Below are positions 43,290-52,838 of a DNA stretch of 64,000 nt, one piece after another. Under the pieces are notes generated by a model. It made no database searches. It was not told where the DNA came from and saw only the letters and a list, made by a program, of their open reading frames with translations. The translations under genes were made by a program, and so were the position numbers. The stretch's first letter is position 1; each line of letters begins with the position of its first letter. Origin of the DNA: Paenibacillus sp. Root52 (GTDB lineage: Bacteria > Bacillota > Bacilli > Paenibacillales > Paenibacillaceae); NCBI RefSeq assembly GCF_001426865.1, contig NZ_LMFO01000001.1:620001-684000 (forward strand), in the 5' to 3' direction.

Positions 43290-44684
43290 TTGTTTTTCTC
43301 CGTGTTGTCCTTCGGCATCATCATATTTGCGGTCAATAAAGCCATCGATTACTACAGCTTCATCACTATTGAAAAACAGATGATGGAGAAGGCAGATCTG
43401 TCCGAGCTGTCCTTTCGTGAGGTGCTGGCACAGCATAGGTCATCATCAGGGGAGCCGCAGACTACGGAAATCGTCAGACTTGCTCTGGAGAAGCTGAAAG
43501 CTTCAGGTAAAGAAGTGCGTATCTATGACAGCTCCAAGCAGTTAATAGGCTTGGCTGTAGATGGCATCATCATTAATGATGGCAAACCGCACATTTTCGA
43601 GAAAAATATTGAGAAAGCCCTGAGCGGCAGCTATGCATACACCGTAACGGATGATCATCTGCTTTATTTTGCGACGCCTATTCAGGATCAATTCTACGAA
43701 AACGCTTATGTGTATGAGTTCGTGGAGGATATTTCTTACTTTTATGCGATTATGGATCAAATCCGTTATATCCTATTTGTGGGTGCGGGTGGATTTATTG
43801 TACTGATTACGTTATCCAGTCTATGGATTGCCCGCAACACAACTAAGCCGATTAAGCTGTTGCTTGGCGCTGTGCAAAATTTCTCTAGACAGGAATTCCG
43901 GAGAATTCATCTAAACCGTAAGGATGAGCTGGGCATGCTGGCAGATGGACTGGATTCCATGGGACGCCAGCTTCATGATTACATTCAGTATCAGAAACAA
44001 TTTGTCTCCAACGTATCACACGAGTTAAAAACACCCTTGGCAGCCATTCGTGGCTTCTCTCAATACTTGGTGGAAGGGGAGAACGAAAATAAGGAACTGC
44101 AAAAAATCTATGCTCATCTGTTGCAGGAATCGGATCGGCTGACGCGCTTGATTAATGAACTGTTGTTGCTATCCCGATTCGACAAGGCTGGTTCTGACGA
44201 ACTGGAAGTGGAGAAAACGGAAATGAACGAACTGATTCAGCAAGTCGCATTGAATATGGAAGCCAAAGCGAACGATAAAGGGATCAAGATCATAATTAAT
44301 AAGACGGAGGGAGATCCGGCAGATGAAGGTCTGACAAGAGTCTACGCCAACGTCAATCCAATGCTAATGTCCCATGCGATCGCCAACCTTATGGACAATG
44401 CCATTAAATATTCAGGCAGTCATTCGCAGATTGAAGTGGAGATGGAGCATACGCCAAGCGAGGTGGTCATTCGGATACGTGATCAAGGCATAGGTATCGC
44501 GGGCGATGAGCTGGAGCGAGTGCAGGAACGATTTTACCGGGCGAAAAATGCAAGCACAGCGAACGGTTCGGGTCTTGGACTTTCGATCTGCAAAGAAATT
44601 GTAGAGCGGTTTAATGGATATATCGACATGGAAAGCGAGTTAGGAAAAGGGACTACTATCACGATTGTGTTGCCTCGCGCATAA
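43290..44684 (+). CDS. Sensor histidine kinase (HisKA/HATPase_c)
   Basis: This membrane kinase of 464 residues or more has a helix at the N-terminus, an extracellular sensor, a second helix (about 160-180), HAMP, a HisKA domain with the phosphoacceptor in FVSNVSHELKTPLAAI, and an ATPase domain with an N box (LMDNAIKYS), RDQGIGI and GSGLGLSIC. TTG 43290 is the first ordinary start codon, but it falls inside the first helix. The frame is open back to a CTG at 43257 that overlaps the regulator's stop and has GGGGGTGG at a good distance, giving the better N-terminus LKYATRLLLNYLFF. The true start may be this CTG. A lipoprotein gene follows. Confidence 0.9.
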   Translation: MFFSVLSFGIIIFAVNKAIDYYSFITIEKQMMEKADLSELSFREVLAQHRSSSGEPQTTEIVRLALEKLKASGKEVRIYDSSKQLIGLAVDGIIINDGKPHIFEKNIEKALSGSYAYTVTDDHLLYFATPIQDQFYENAYVYEFVEDISYFYAIMDQIRYILFVGAGGFIVLITLSSLWIARNTTKPIKLLLGAVQNFSRQEFRRIHLNRKDELGMLADGLDSMGRQLHDYIQYQKQFVSNVSHELKTPLAAIRGFSQYLVEGENENKELQKIYAHLLQESDRLTRLINELLLLSRFDKAGSDELEVEKTEMNELIQQVALNMEAKANDKGIKIIINKTEGDPADEGLTRVYANVNPMLMSHAIANLMDNAIKYSGSHSQIEVEMEHTPSEVVIRIRDQGIGIAGDELERVQERFYRAKNASTANGSGLGLSICKEIVERFNGYIDMESELGKGTTITIVLPRA

Positions 44685-44811
44685 ACCCATATCTAAACCC
44701 AAGACTAAATAGGTACGTTACAAGATTGGTACAATTCTGTTATCAGACTAACAAATGCTTTTTATATAATCACTTCATAAGAAGAAATCATACATTTATG
44801 GAGGGATCATG

Positions 44812-45528
44812 ATGAAATTAACAAAGAAAACTGCATGTTTTGTAATGATGAGTATTTTACTAACGATGGCACTGGCGGGCTGCCAGTCCAATAGTGCCAA
44901 GTCGCCAGAAGCGGCGCAGAACTCGGCTGAAAATAACACGCCCGACGAACAGGCTAAAGGCGAAGAAGCATCCAACTCTACTGCACCTGCTTCAGGAAAT
45001 TCGGAAGAAGAGAGTGCTGAAGCAATTAAAGAAGGTTCGATCGAGAAGGAAGGCAATGTGGTGCTGAAGGAGCTTGCTTTTGTCTATAATGAGCACACTA
45101 TTGCGATCTCGGATACAGCGAATGAAGATCAGATGGAACAGATGCTGGGCAAACCGGATAACCTGAAATCTCATACGTACAGTGCCGATGATGGAACAAA
45201 CATGGATACATTAATCGGTTTTACAGAAAAGGTTTATACGTATCCTGGACTGGAGATTAAAACAATAAGTATACCGGAGGGGAAACAAGACTCCATCTTC
45301 CATATCGAAATTACAGATCCTAAGTACACGACAGTGCGTAACATTAAAGCAGGAGATAGTCTGGATACACTCAAAAATACCTACCCTGAGGGGAAACTGC
45401 TTGGTAATGGAGCTCCCGATGAGGAAGATGATTTCCGCTATGAGCCATCCAACTATGTAGATGTGATGTCGTTTCATATCAAGGATGCCAAAGTGGAGAG
45501 CATTCAGATCTTTAGCCTTTTGGACTAA
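44812..45528 (+). CDS. Putative lipoprotein downstream of the two-component system
   Basis: This 238-residue protein starts with MKLTKKTACFVMM and a lipobox ALAGC (C24). A long Ala/Ser/Glu-rich linker (about 25-75) is followed by a domain with VVLKELAFVYNEHTIAISDT, then MEQMLGKPDNLKSHTY and later NIKAGDSLDTLKNTYPEG. The two 'lgkP' and 'GDSLDTLKNTYPEG' segments look like a duplicated SmpA/BamE-like fold; this is only a resemblance. GGAGGG suits ATG 44812 better than ATG 44809. A -10-like TATAAT (44765-44770) lies upstream. Confidence 0.7.
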   Translation: MKLTKKTACFVMMSILLTMALAGCQSNSAKSPEAAQNSAENNTPDEQAKGEEASNSTAPASGNSEEESAEAIKEGSIEKEGNVVLKELAFVYNEHTIAISDTANEDQMEQMLGKPDNLKSHTYSADDGTNMDTLIGFTEKVYTYPGLEIKTISIPEGKQDSIFHIEITDPKYTTVRNIKAGDSLDTLKNTYPEGKLLGNGAPDEEDDFRYEPSNYVDVMSFHIKDAKVESIQIFSLLD

Positions 45529-45565
45529 TATTTAGTGATCAATGTTGGTCAAATATCATTTTTGT

Positions 45566-45590
45566 AGCATCCTTCAGGGTGCTTTTTTCT
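45566..45590 (+). terminator. Terminator after the lipoprotein gene
   Basis: AGCATCC (45566-45572) pairs with GGGTGCT (45577-45583), followed by a T run. Confidence 0.8.
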
Positions 45591-45788
45591 TTTGCGCTCA
45601 TAATACGAAAGCTGCTCCAATCCTATTTCAGCTCGCAATATCTTGATGATTTGAAAGATATCTTAACAAATTGAATGAATTTGCAATGGACGAAGTTTGA
45701 GAAATCCTGCAATGTTATAGTATACCAAAACATCAATTTATAACGAATGGAATGGCACACAAGTCTACGACATGAAGGGGGCGGGAAC

Positions 45789-48700
45789 ATGGTTTTAAGA
45801 CAAAAACGCGGCTTAAAAAACCAGACTAAGTGTATTGTCATGTTTATGTTAATCATTAGTTTAGTTGCTGGGGGTTATCCTTATCCTGTATCAGGTGAGG
45901 TGTCTGTGATCGAGAATACAGCAGCAGAATATCTGCCAACGATTTATGAGGAAATTGATGCAAGCGGTTTCAAACATCCTGGTATTGGACTTACTAAAGA
46001 CATTCTGGAGAATATGCGCATGCAGGTGCTGGCCAAGCAGGAGCCTTGGCACAGTTATTTTAATCGAATGAGCGAATCTGGAGCTGCATCTAGAAACGTT
46101 ACATCCAGCAATCGTAGCAGTTCGGATCCGACAAAGCCTGGCAGCGTGGATTTCAATAGCCAATCTTTCAACTCCAAATTTATAGCAGATAGCTTAAAGG
46201 CCTACACGCAGGCTATTATGTATTATGTAACAGGAGAACAGGAGTACAGAGCTAACGCGATGGGTATTATCCGAATCTGGTCTCAGATGGATCCGGCCAA
46301 ATACAGCTATTTCAATGATTCGCATATTCATACCGGAATTCCACTGAATCGCATGGTGACAGCAGCAGAAATTTTAAGATATACCAGCAGCACCACACAA
46401 GAACTGAAGTGGACAGACCAGGACACAACCGATTTTAGTACTAATCTCATCTATCCGGTCATTGATACATTCCAGCATCACAACGGTTATTTTATGAACC
46501 AGCATCTGTATCCCCTTCTTGGAGCCATGTCAGGATATATCTTTACAGGTAACCGTGAACGATACAATGAGGGCGTAGAATGGTTTACTGTGAATGAGAG
46601 CGCTGTGGATCAAGGACAAAATGGCTCGATTAAGCAGTTATTTCGACTAGTGGATACTAATATTCTGACAGGTGAAGCAGTGGTTCCTCCGAGAGTTCAG
46701 CATGTGGAGATGGGCAGAGATCAGGCTCATGGCGCTGGAGACATCACTAATGTGGAGATTTTGGCTCGCCTGTTGGAGGCACAGGAAACCAAAGTCGATC
46801 CAGTCGTAGGAACGGTGTCCACGGCGGAAAATGCGGTTAATGCCTACGAATATCTCGATCAAAGGATATTGAAGGCCGCTGATTATTTTGCACAGTTCAT
46901 GCTGGGTCATGATACGCCATGGACGCCGGTTGCGGCTCACACAGATGCCAATGGCAATCCAACTATTATCTATAAGGAGCTGGCTGAAGGGTACAGAGGA
47001 CGTATTGGGGGCAACGTCTATGGCCTCTATTATTATTACAAATATGCAGCAGGCGTAGATATGGAAGAGGAAGCTCCCTACTATGCCGATATGTTTAAAA
47101 AGCGGCTGCCTTTCTATTGGGAATCTCCAGATGGAGGCGCTGATTATTGGATGTTTATCCCTGCAGAAGCAGCGAGTGAAGGTGCAACAACACTTCCCAA
47201 AGTATCGACGAATGCAGATTGGAATGAAATAGAGCACCGAACTACAAGTCTGGATTCTAATTCCGAGATCAAACAAGAGGGTGAAACATCCTTTGTAGAG
47301 ATTACAGCTACGGAAGAAGGAAGTCGTATCTCCATTGTCAGCACCAGCACTCCCGTTAAAACCATAGGACTGCGAATACGAACCAATGGTACAGCCAAGC
47401 TTGTAATCAATGGGTGGGAAGACGATCCTTTGATTTTGCATAATACCCAGGGACAGTGGAAATATGTAACTTATACGATGCACCATCTACGAGGGCTAAG
47501 TGATTTGACCTATTTCAAAATTCAGGGATCGGGCACTCAGGTGGATATGGATCACATCCATCTTAAAGCAAGTGAACAGCTGACACCACCTGTCTTTGAC
47601 GATAGCGGAAGCTCTCTTGATCTGTACACGTATGTCGGATCAGATGCTGCATTGCAGTACGATTTCTCGGCCACAGATGCAGACGCAAATGACAACGTCA
47701 CCTACCAGATTAATCATAAACCTGCGGGGGCTGTCTTTGACGAGAGTACGGGTGCTTTTTCGTGGAAGCCGGAGCAAGTCGGAACCTATTATGTAATAGT
47801 AGGAGCGACGGATGGAACCTCCATTACAGCCAAAGAAGTCAGGATCGTTGTAAGCGGTGACCGAGCATCTGCTGTTGATGTAGTCATCGTCCCCTATATC
47901 CCGGAAATCAGTTATGTATCGACAAGTTTGATGCACTACAATCGCATATATTCGGATATCATGGACGTAATCACAACGGCTTCGGATGACGAATTTTTGC
48001 AAAAACTGATGCAATTGAGAGCTGCGGTAGTGGATCTTCAGGAATTAACACCGCAGCTTCAGGATGGAAGCATAGATTATTCCAATATGCTGGCTGCCGC
48101 AACGTTCTATAATGAAACGCTCAATTTATTGGATAATTACGCAGGAAGCTTTGCATTTTATGGTAATGCCATCAATTTAACGCACACGATGGATTTTGGA
48201 CCGGATTATAAAGTGAGTGCAGATGCCTTCTCCCTTCAGGTAAGGGCGAGCTTTCCTGAGCGAATTGGCGGTACTGCTGTTTTTGGCTCCAATGATAATG
48301 AAAGCTGGACACGATTAACTCCAGAGTTAACCGTCGTTTCAGAAGATATGCAGACACTGGAGGTCAGCGAAGCACACAAAAATACGCTCTTCCGTTTCTT
48401 CAAGATTCAGATGATTGAGCCATCGAGTACCATGCTGGAGTTGTCCGAATTGAGAATATTCGGAAAACGACACGAAACGAATAATAAAATTCAATCTCTT
48501 ACAATAAGCTCTCCCGAGAGCAATCAGAACCGCGTTAATACAGGCAATACGATTGTGCTGACCTTTGAATCGACCGAACCTATTCATGATGTGCAGGCTG
48601 TAATTCAAGGTAAGCAGGCAACGGTGCATTCAACGGATCACCTGAACTGGACGGCATCGGCAGTCATGGACAATCTTGCACCTACAGGGCCTATCAAGTT

Positions 48701-50060
48701 TGCCATCGACTATAAGGCGGCTAATGGAATGTCGGTAGATCCTACCATCTTCACGACCGATCATTCTTCCCTGTATTTAGTAAACCAATCCAAGCTCCTC
48801 GATGTAACCAGGCTGGCCACCGTAACAGCTTCAGATAAACAGTATGGTACAGGCGGACTGAGTAAAGAGCAGGTAGGCTATCTATTGTTTGATGGCAATA
48901 CGGGCACTTACGGCGATCTGGTTACTGGAGCTGGAGCCTACTATACGGTTGATTTTGGGCCTGATGTATCGGTTACGCTGAGCGATATCATGCTGATGCC
49001 TAGAGCCTCCTATCCTGCAAGAATGAATGGCGTTGTCATGCAAGGTTCGAACGACAATAATAGCTGGACGAACTTGATTTCAGCTGTCGCAGGAACAGCA
49101 GAAGGCAAGTGGACTTATATTGGTGGGAATAGAATCGTAGAGCATGATGCTTACCGATATCTGAGAATTTACAACAGCGCTGCATGGAACGGAAACGTGG
49201 CAGAAGTGGAATTGTACGGACAATATGATATTCGCAGCATTGATTCCAAAGTAGTTAGCCCGGATGGATATACTAAGGGAAGCTATTACGAATATATGCA
49301 AGAGGTTGAGCGAATTCGAGCACTCTTTAACCATCCCGCATCGGATCGTCCTGCTCTGTTGCAGAAGCTGTACCAAGCTCAAGAGCAGCTGGTTTCTCTT
49401 GTTTCGCTGCCTGCACAGAAGATTAGCATAACACCTTCCATGGTGACGGCTTCCACGCCAGTCTATCAGAACAAGGGAACCAAAGAACAGAATGGTTGGC
49501 GTGCCGTGGACGGCAATGTAGATACGTTTACTGATACCACGGACGCTGTGTCATGGATCGATATTGATTTGGGAGAGAATCAGGCCGAGTCATTATCGAG
49601 CTTCAAGTTCTATCCGAGAAATGGTAAGGCTTCAGAAATAACGCGAGTTAACGGAGCTACGCTTCAGGGTTCTAATGATGGTACGCAATACACCGATTTG
49701 TATACCATCAGCGGGATCGGCAGCGTCCAATGGTATACAGCTCCGATAACCAATGATACATCGTTCCGATATCTGAGGTACTACTCACCGGGCGGCTATA
49801 CCAATGTGGCCGAACTGGAATTGTACAAAAAGCCCACTGACCCAACGCTGCTGGTAAAGCTTCTGGAACAAGCGGGTACATTAGATGCGGAAATCTATGA
49901 TGAGGCTAGCTTCACCACCATGCTGGAAGCCAGATCAATGGCCACAACAATAGCGGAAGATGCTGATCGTACCCAGGCACAGATTGACTCCGCAGCTACC
50001 GAGCTACTTCAGGCGATTCAGGGGCTGATCACTAAGACGGTAACGAACGATGAAGGATGA
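45789..50060 (+). CDS. Secreted multidomain polysaccharide lyase-like protein
   Basis: This 1423-residue secreted protein starts at ATG 45789, seven bases after GAAGGGGGC, with a signal peptide (IVMFMLIISLVAGGYPYPVSG). Residues 47-455 resemble the (alpha/alpha) alginate-lyase family: HPGIGLTKDILENMRMQV, HIHTGIPLNRMVTAAEIL and HVEMGRDQAHGAGD. After this come a CBM-like domain (464-595), an Ig-like He_PIG domain (598-691), three discoidin (F5/8 C) domains (about 788-894, 1001-1148, 1211-1348) with an Ig-like domain between, and a helical FIVAR-type end (1350-1418). It probably cleaves and binds an acidic glycan outside the cell. It has no SLH or sortase anchor. The substrate is unknown; GH88 downstream supports a uronic-acid polymer. 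Confidence 0.85.
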   Translation: MVLRQKRGLKNQTKCIVMFMLIISLVAGGYPYPVSGEVSVIENTAAEYLPTIYEEIDASGFKHPGIGLTKDILENMRMQVLAKQEPWHSYFNRMSESGAASRNVTSSNRSSSDPTKPGSVDFNSQSFNSKFIADSLKAYTQAIMYYVTGEQEYRANAMGIIRIWSQMDPAKYSYFNDSHIHTGIPLNRMVTAAEILRYTSSTTQELKWTDQDTTDFSTNLIYPVIDTFQHHNGYFMNQHLYPLLGAMSGYIFTGNRERYNEGVEWFTVNESAVDQGQNGSIKQLFRLVDTNILTGEAVVPPRVQHVEMGRDQAHGAGDITNVEILARLLEAQETKVDPVVGTVSTAENAVNAYEYLDQRILKAADYFAQFMLGHDTPWTPVAAHTDANGNPTIIYKELAEGYRGRIGGNVYGLYYYYKYAAGVDMEEEAPYYADMFKKRLPFYWESPDGGADYWMFIPAEAASEGATTLPKVSTNADWNEIEHRTTSLDSNSEIKQEGETSFVEITATEEGSRISIVSTSTPVKTIGLRIRTNGTAKLVINGWEDDPLILHNTQGQWKYVTYTMHHLRGLSDLTYFKIQGSGTQVDMDHIHLKASEQLTPPVFDDSGSSLDLYTYVGSDAALQYDFSATDADANDNVTYQINHKPAGAVFDESTGAFSWKPEQVGTYYVIVGATDGTSITAKEVRIVVSGDRASAVDVVIVPYIPEISYVSTSLMHYNRIYSDIMDVITTASDDEFLQKLMQLRAAVVDLQELTPQLQDGSIDYSNMLAAATFYNETLNLLDNYAGSFAFYGNAINLTHTMDFGPDYKVSADAFSLQVRASFPERIGGTAVFGSNDNESWTRLTPELTVVSEDMQTLEVSEAHKNTLFRFFKIQMIEPSSTMLELSELRIFGKRHETNNKIQSLTISSPESNQNRVNTGNTIVLTFESTEPIHDVQAVIQGKQATVHSTDHLNWTASAVMDNLAPTGPIKFAIDYKAANGMSVDPTIFTTDHSSLYLVNQSKLLDVTRLATVTASDKQYGTGGLSKEQVGYLLFDGNTGTYGDLVTGAGAYYTVDFGPDVSVTLSDIMLMPRASYPARMNGVVMQGSNDNNSWTNLISAVAGTAEGKWTYIGGNRIVEHDAYRYLRIYNSAAWNGNVAEVELYGQYDIRSIDSKVVSPDGYTKGSYYEYMQEVERIRALFNHPASDRPALLQKLYQAQEQLVSLVSLPAQKISITPSMVTASTPVYQNKGTKEQNGWRAVDGNVDTFTDTTDAVSWIDIDLGENQAESLSSFKFYPRNGKASEITRVNGATLQGSNDGTQYTDLYTISGIGSVQWYTAPITNDTSFRYLRYYSPGGYTNVAELELYKKPTDPTLLVKLLEQAGTLDAEIYDEASFTTMLEARSMATTIAEDADRTQAQIDSAATELLQAIQGLITKTVTNDEG

Positions 50061-50134
50061 ACGGTCGTGTTGTTCCAGAATGAAAAAATAGTAAGAATTT
50101 AACGAAACCCTTGATGTAAAGAAAGCAAGCGTTT

Positions 50135-50179
50135 ATGTCCCGAAGCCCTTGAATAAGGAGGCTATGGGACATTTTTTTC
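50135..50179 (+). terminator. Terminator after the lyase-like gene
   Basis: ATGTCCC (50135-50141) pairs with GGGACAT (50166-50172), with AAGCC and GGCT pairing further in, followed by seven T. The remaining 50180-50386 holds no gene. Confidence 0.8.
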
Positions 50180-50386
50180 ATTGTACTGTAGCAGATCGGT
50201 GCAGATCAGGTACACGGTTAAAAGAAATTAGAATAAAGTGAAAGATTTTATACTGGATTTTAGAGAATGAATTTGATAGCTTAAGCAATATGAATAACTA
50301 TAGCTGACCTCATTTATGATAGCGCATACATTGCCGTAGAGATGGGATCGCACACCGAAGAACGAAGTAACAGGGGGTGGATGTAA

Positions 50387-52603
50387 ATGCCTGAATATAA
50401 AAAAACGATCTTTATCAAATTTATATTGTCATACACCGTTCTGTCCGTGGTGCTGATCGGCATCATGGGTGGGTATTGGTATACCCAAGCCAATGAAATG
50501 ATGGAGGATGAGATTGCCAAAGACAATAAAAACCGCCTGAGCTCTGCCAAGGATTATATCGAGCAGACGATATTAAAGAAATATGAAGACAATCTGCAGA
50601 ATAAAGCACTTTCCATTCGATTTATTCAGAATAATTTCAATTTGAATCTATTGTTAACGAAGAGCTGGGAAGGAAACTTGAGTCGAATTGCCTCCTTTCG
50701 GCAGGAACTGGAATTCTACAGGATTGAAAATGAAGGTCTAGCCAATGTTACGGTTTATTTTCCGGCTAATCATTATGTCGTGGATGCCAGTAACTTCCAT
50801 ATGGAGAGTGATACATCAGAAGATGCTGAATTCATCTTTAAGCTGAACGAAGTGAATTCTAAAGAATGGCTGTTTCGGACATTGGCGGATGGTAGCAAGG
50901 TAATGACCTATGTGATTAAACTGCCATACGAGACACCTGGCGTACCCACTATGGGGTATTTCTTCATGGATGTTGGGGTGGAGTATCTACAGACGGCGGC
51001 GTCCCGAATTTTGAGTTCCTCGGCAGACCAGCTGTATATTTTCGACTCTTCCGGTCAAGAGCTGCTGCACACGGGACAGTATAATGAGACGCTCAGTGGG
51101 TTATTGCAGAATACCATTCACAACAAGCATAGTGGAGAACAGATTATTGAAGGAGCAGAAGGCAAAGCCGTGCTGTCTTACCTGGAGTCCGCCAACTCGC
51201 AGCAGGAATGGACATATGCGATGTATCGTCCGATGAACTCATTTGTCCTATCATCCGAACAGTTGAAAAACAGTCTTGTAATTAGTTGCGGCGTAGTTGT
51301 GTTATTCGGTTTGTTACTATCGTTCTTTTTCTCCAAACAGCTCTACATCCCGATCAAGAGACTGATGATGCAGATCAAAGGTTTGCATACATCAAGTGCC
51401 GTCACCTCCTTAGGTAATGAGTACGCTTTCATTGGTAACACCTTTCATCTGATGGAGGAAAAGATCGTAAACCTTGAGACCCAAGCCAAGAAAAACCATC
51501 TGAAAAACCTCTTGCTTGGCGTAAGTTTAGAGATTGAAGCGGAGCAATTCATTCAAACAGGATATGATTATAGCACCGTCTATCTCCGAATTCCGGAAGA
51601 GGGCAGTGCAGGTTTGAAGATGCATTATGAAAAGATGAATCGGTCTTTCCATAGCATATTCGTTCCATTAAATGAGAATGAGGCGGCTATGATTTATTGT
51701 ATTCTTCCTGATGAACAAGACGCAGAGAAGCGTATCCTAGCGGAGTTGCAGGAGCTTCAGCGATCTACGGAGTCGGGTTCCCGGTTTGGAGCGGCAATGG
51801 GAAGTAGGGTAGGACACCCAGAAGCACTCGCTGATTCGTATCAGATGGCCAAGCAGGCAAGTAGATATCACTTTTTATATGGAAAAGATTCAATCGTTGC
51901 ATACTCCAGCGTGCAGGACATGAACACAACCCCTTATCTGTTTCAATACGATCATTTCAAGAATGCATTACAGGCGGGAGATCAGGAAACGGTTGCTGAG
52001 TTTATTAATCATTTTCTAGAGGTTCTTCAGGATGGTCACATGCAGATCGAGACTGCAGAGCTCGCTGTGCTGCAATTAATAATGCAATTGTATCAATCGG
52101 TGCTTGAGTTGAAATTACAACACTTTCTACCCCATTCCAATATCTTTGATGAATTAAAAAAGGATACGCTGATCGATACGGTGGAAGGTATACGTAGACT
52201 ATGTATGCAGATTACTGAACATTTGAGGTATGCGGGCAACCATGCACATACGGATGTCATTCGAACTTTGAAGGTATACATTGCAGATCATTTGCATGAA
52301 GAGTTATCTCTTCAGATCCTCTCGAAGGAAGTATCACTAGCCCCTGCATATATTTCTACCCTTTTTAGTGAAGGGACCAAAGAATCATTTACGGAATATG
52401 TAACGCGGTTGCGACTGGAAAAAGCAGCGGATCTACTGCGTGATCAACCACGTCTGTCGGTTTCGGTTATTGCAACACAAGTGGGATACCGGAATCCGCA
52501 GTATTTTCACAGTAAATTCAAATCACGTTATGGCGTAACGCCTGTACAATATCGGAATTCACAGCTGGCAACGCTGGATTCTTTGTCTCTGGATAAGGAA
52601 TAG
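50387..52603 (+). CDS. Membrane-anchored AraC-family regulator
   Basis: This 738-residue protein has a membrane helix (about 10-30), an extracellular sensor (30-290), a second helix (about 293-312, SLVISCGVVVLFGLLLSFFF), a cytosolic linker and a C-terminal AraC DNA-binding domain (about 640-725) with LQILSKEVSLAPAYISTLF and VSVIATQVGYRNPQYFHSKF. Regulators of this layout sense extracellular sugars directly, without a separate kinase. AGGGGGTGG precedes ATG 50387. It lies directly before the importer and glycosidase genes and should control them, and perhaps the lyase-like gene as well. Confidence 0.92.
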   Translation: MPEYKKTIFIKFILSYTVLSVVLIGIMGGYWYTQANEMMEDEIAKDNKNRLSSAKDYIEQTILKKYEDNLQNKALSIRFIQNNFNLNLLLTKSWEGNLSRIASFRQELEFYRIENEGLANVTVYFPANHYVVDASNFHMESDTSEDAEFIFKLNEVNSKEWLFRTLADGSKVMTYVIKLPYETPGVPTMGYFFMDVGVEYLQTAASRILSSSADQLYIFDSSGQELLHTGQYNETLSGLLQNTIHNKHSGEQIIEGAEGKAVLSYLESANSQQEWTYAMYRPMNSFVLSSEQLKNSLVISCGVVVLFGLLLSFFFSKQLYIPIKRLMMQIKGLHTSSAVTSLGNEYAFIGNTFHLMEEKIVNLETQAKKNHLKNLLLGVSLEIEAEQFIQTGYDYSTVYLRIPEEGSAGLKMHYEKMNRSFHSIFVPLNENEAAMIYCILPDEQDAEKRILAELQELQRSTESGSRFGAAMGSRVGHPEALADSYQMAKQASRYHFLYGKDSIVAYSSVQDMNTTPYLFQYDHFKNALQAGDQETVAEFINHFLEVLQDGHMQIETAELAVLQLIMQLYQSVLELKLQHFLPHSNIFDELKKDTLIDTVEGIRRLCMQITEHLRYAGNHAHTDVIRTLKVYIADHLHEELSLQILSKEVSLAPAYISTLFSEGTKESFTEYVTRLRLEKAADLLRDQPRLSVSVIATQVGYRNPQYFHSKFKSRYGVTPVQYRNSQLATLDSLSLDKE

Positions 52604-52641
52604 GGGAAGCAAAGATAGAGATAGAAGGTAAGGCGGTGCAT

Positions 52642-52728
52642 ATGGGCTGTTGTTTGGAGCATTTAACGAATGTTATCCAAGCAGCAGTCATTTTTTATGA
52701 ATTCGTTAGATTTTATAAGAAACCCTGA
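52642..52728 (+). CDS. Possible 28-residue peptide before the LplB-type gene
   Basis: AAGGCGGTG lies just before an ATG at 52642 that opens 28 codons (MGCCLEHLTNVIQAAVIFYE...), with a hydrophobic middle and a basic end, stopping at TGA 52726-52728. It is in the leader of the importer operon. It may be chance; no family is recognised. Confidence 0.2.
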   Translation: MGCCLEHLTNVIQAAVIFYEFVRFYKKP

Positions 52729-52763
52729 AAGAAATCATAAAGAATCGAAAGAACTTACAATAG

Positions 52764-52777
52764 AAAAAGCGCTTACA
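52764..52777 (+). promoter_or_regulatory. cre-like catabolite repression site
   Basis: AAAAAGCGCTTACA fits 12 of the 14 positions of the Gram-positive cre consensus TGWAANCGNTNWCA. It lies about 60 bases before the LplB-type start codon, where CcpA could repress the operon when preferred sugars are present. A similar core (AAAGCGCTTAC) occurs at 7564-7574. Confidence 0.5.
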
Positions 52778-52838
52778 TAACACTAAGATTGGAGTGTGGA
52801 CTTGAGCAATTTTGGATGGTTGGAAAGGAGCAGTTATC

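Noticed and set aside
44796..45056. Antisense frame over the lipoprotein gene start
   Set aside because: It overlaps the ribosome binding site and signal peptide of a well-supported lipoprotein and has no features of its own.
46647..47486. Long antisense frame inside the lyase-like gene
   Set aside because: It is a shadow of a strongly supported coding region, with no ribosome binding site and low-complexity residue use.
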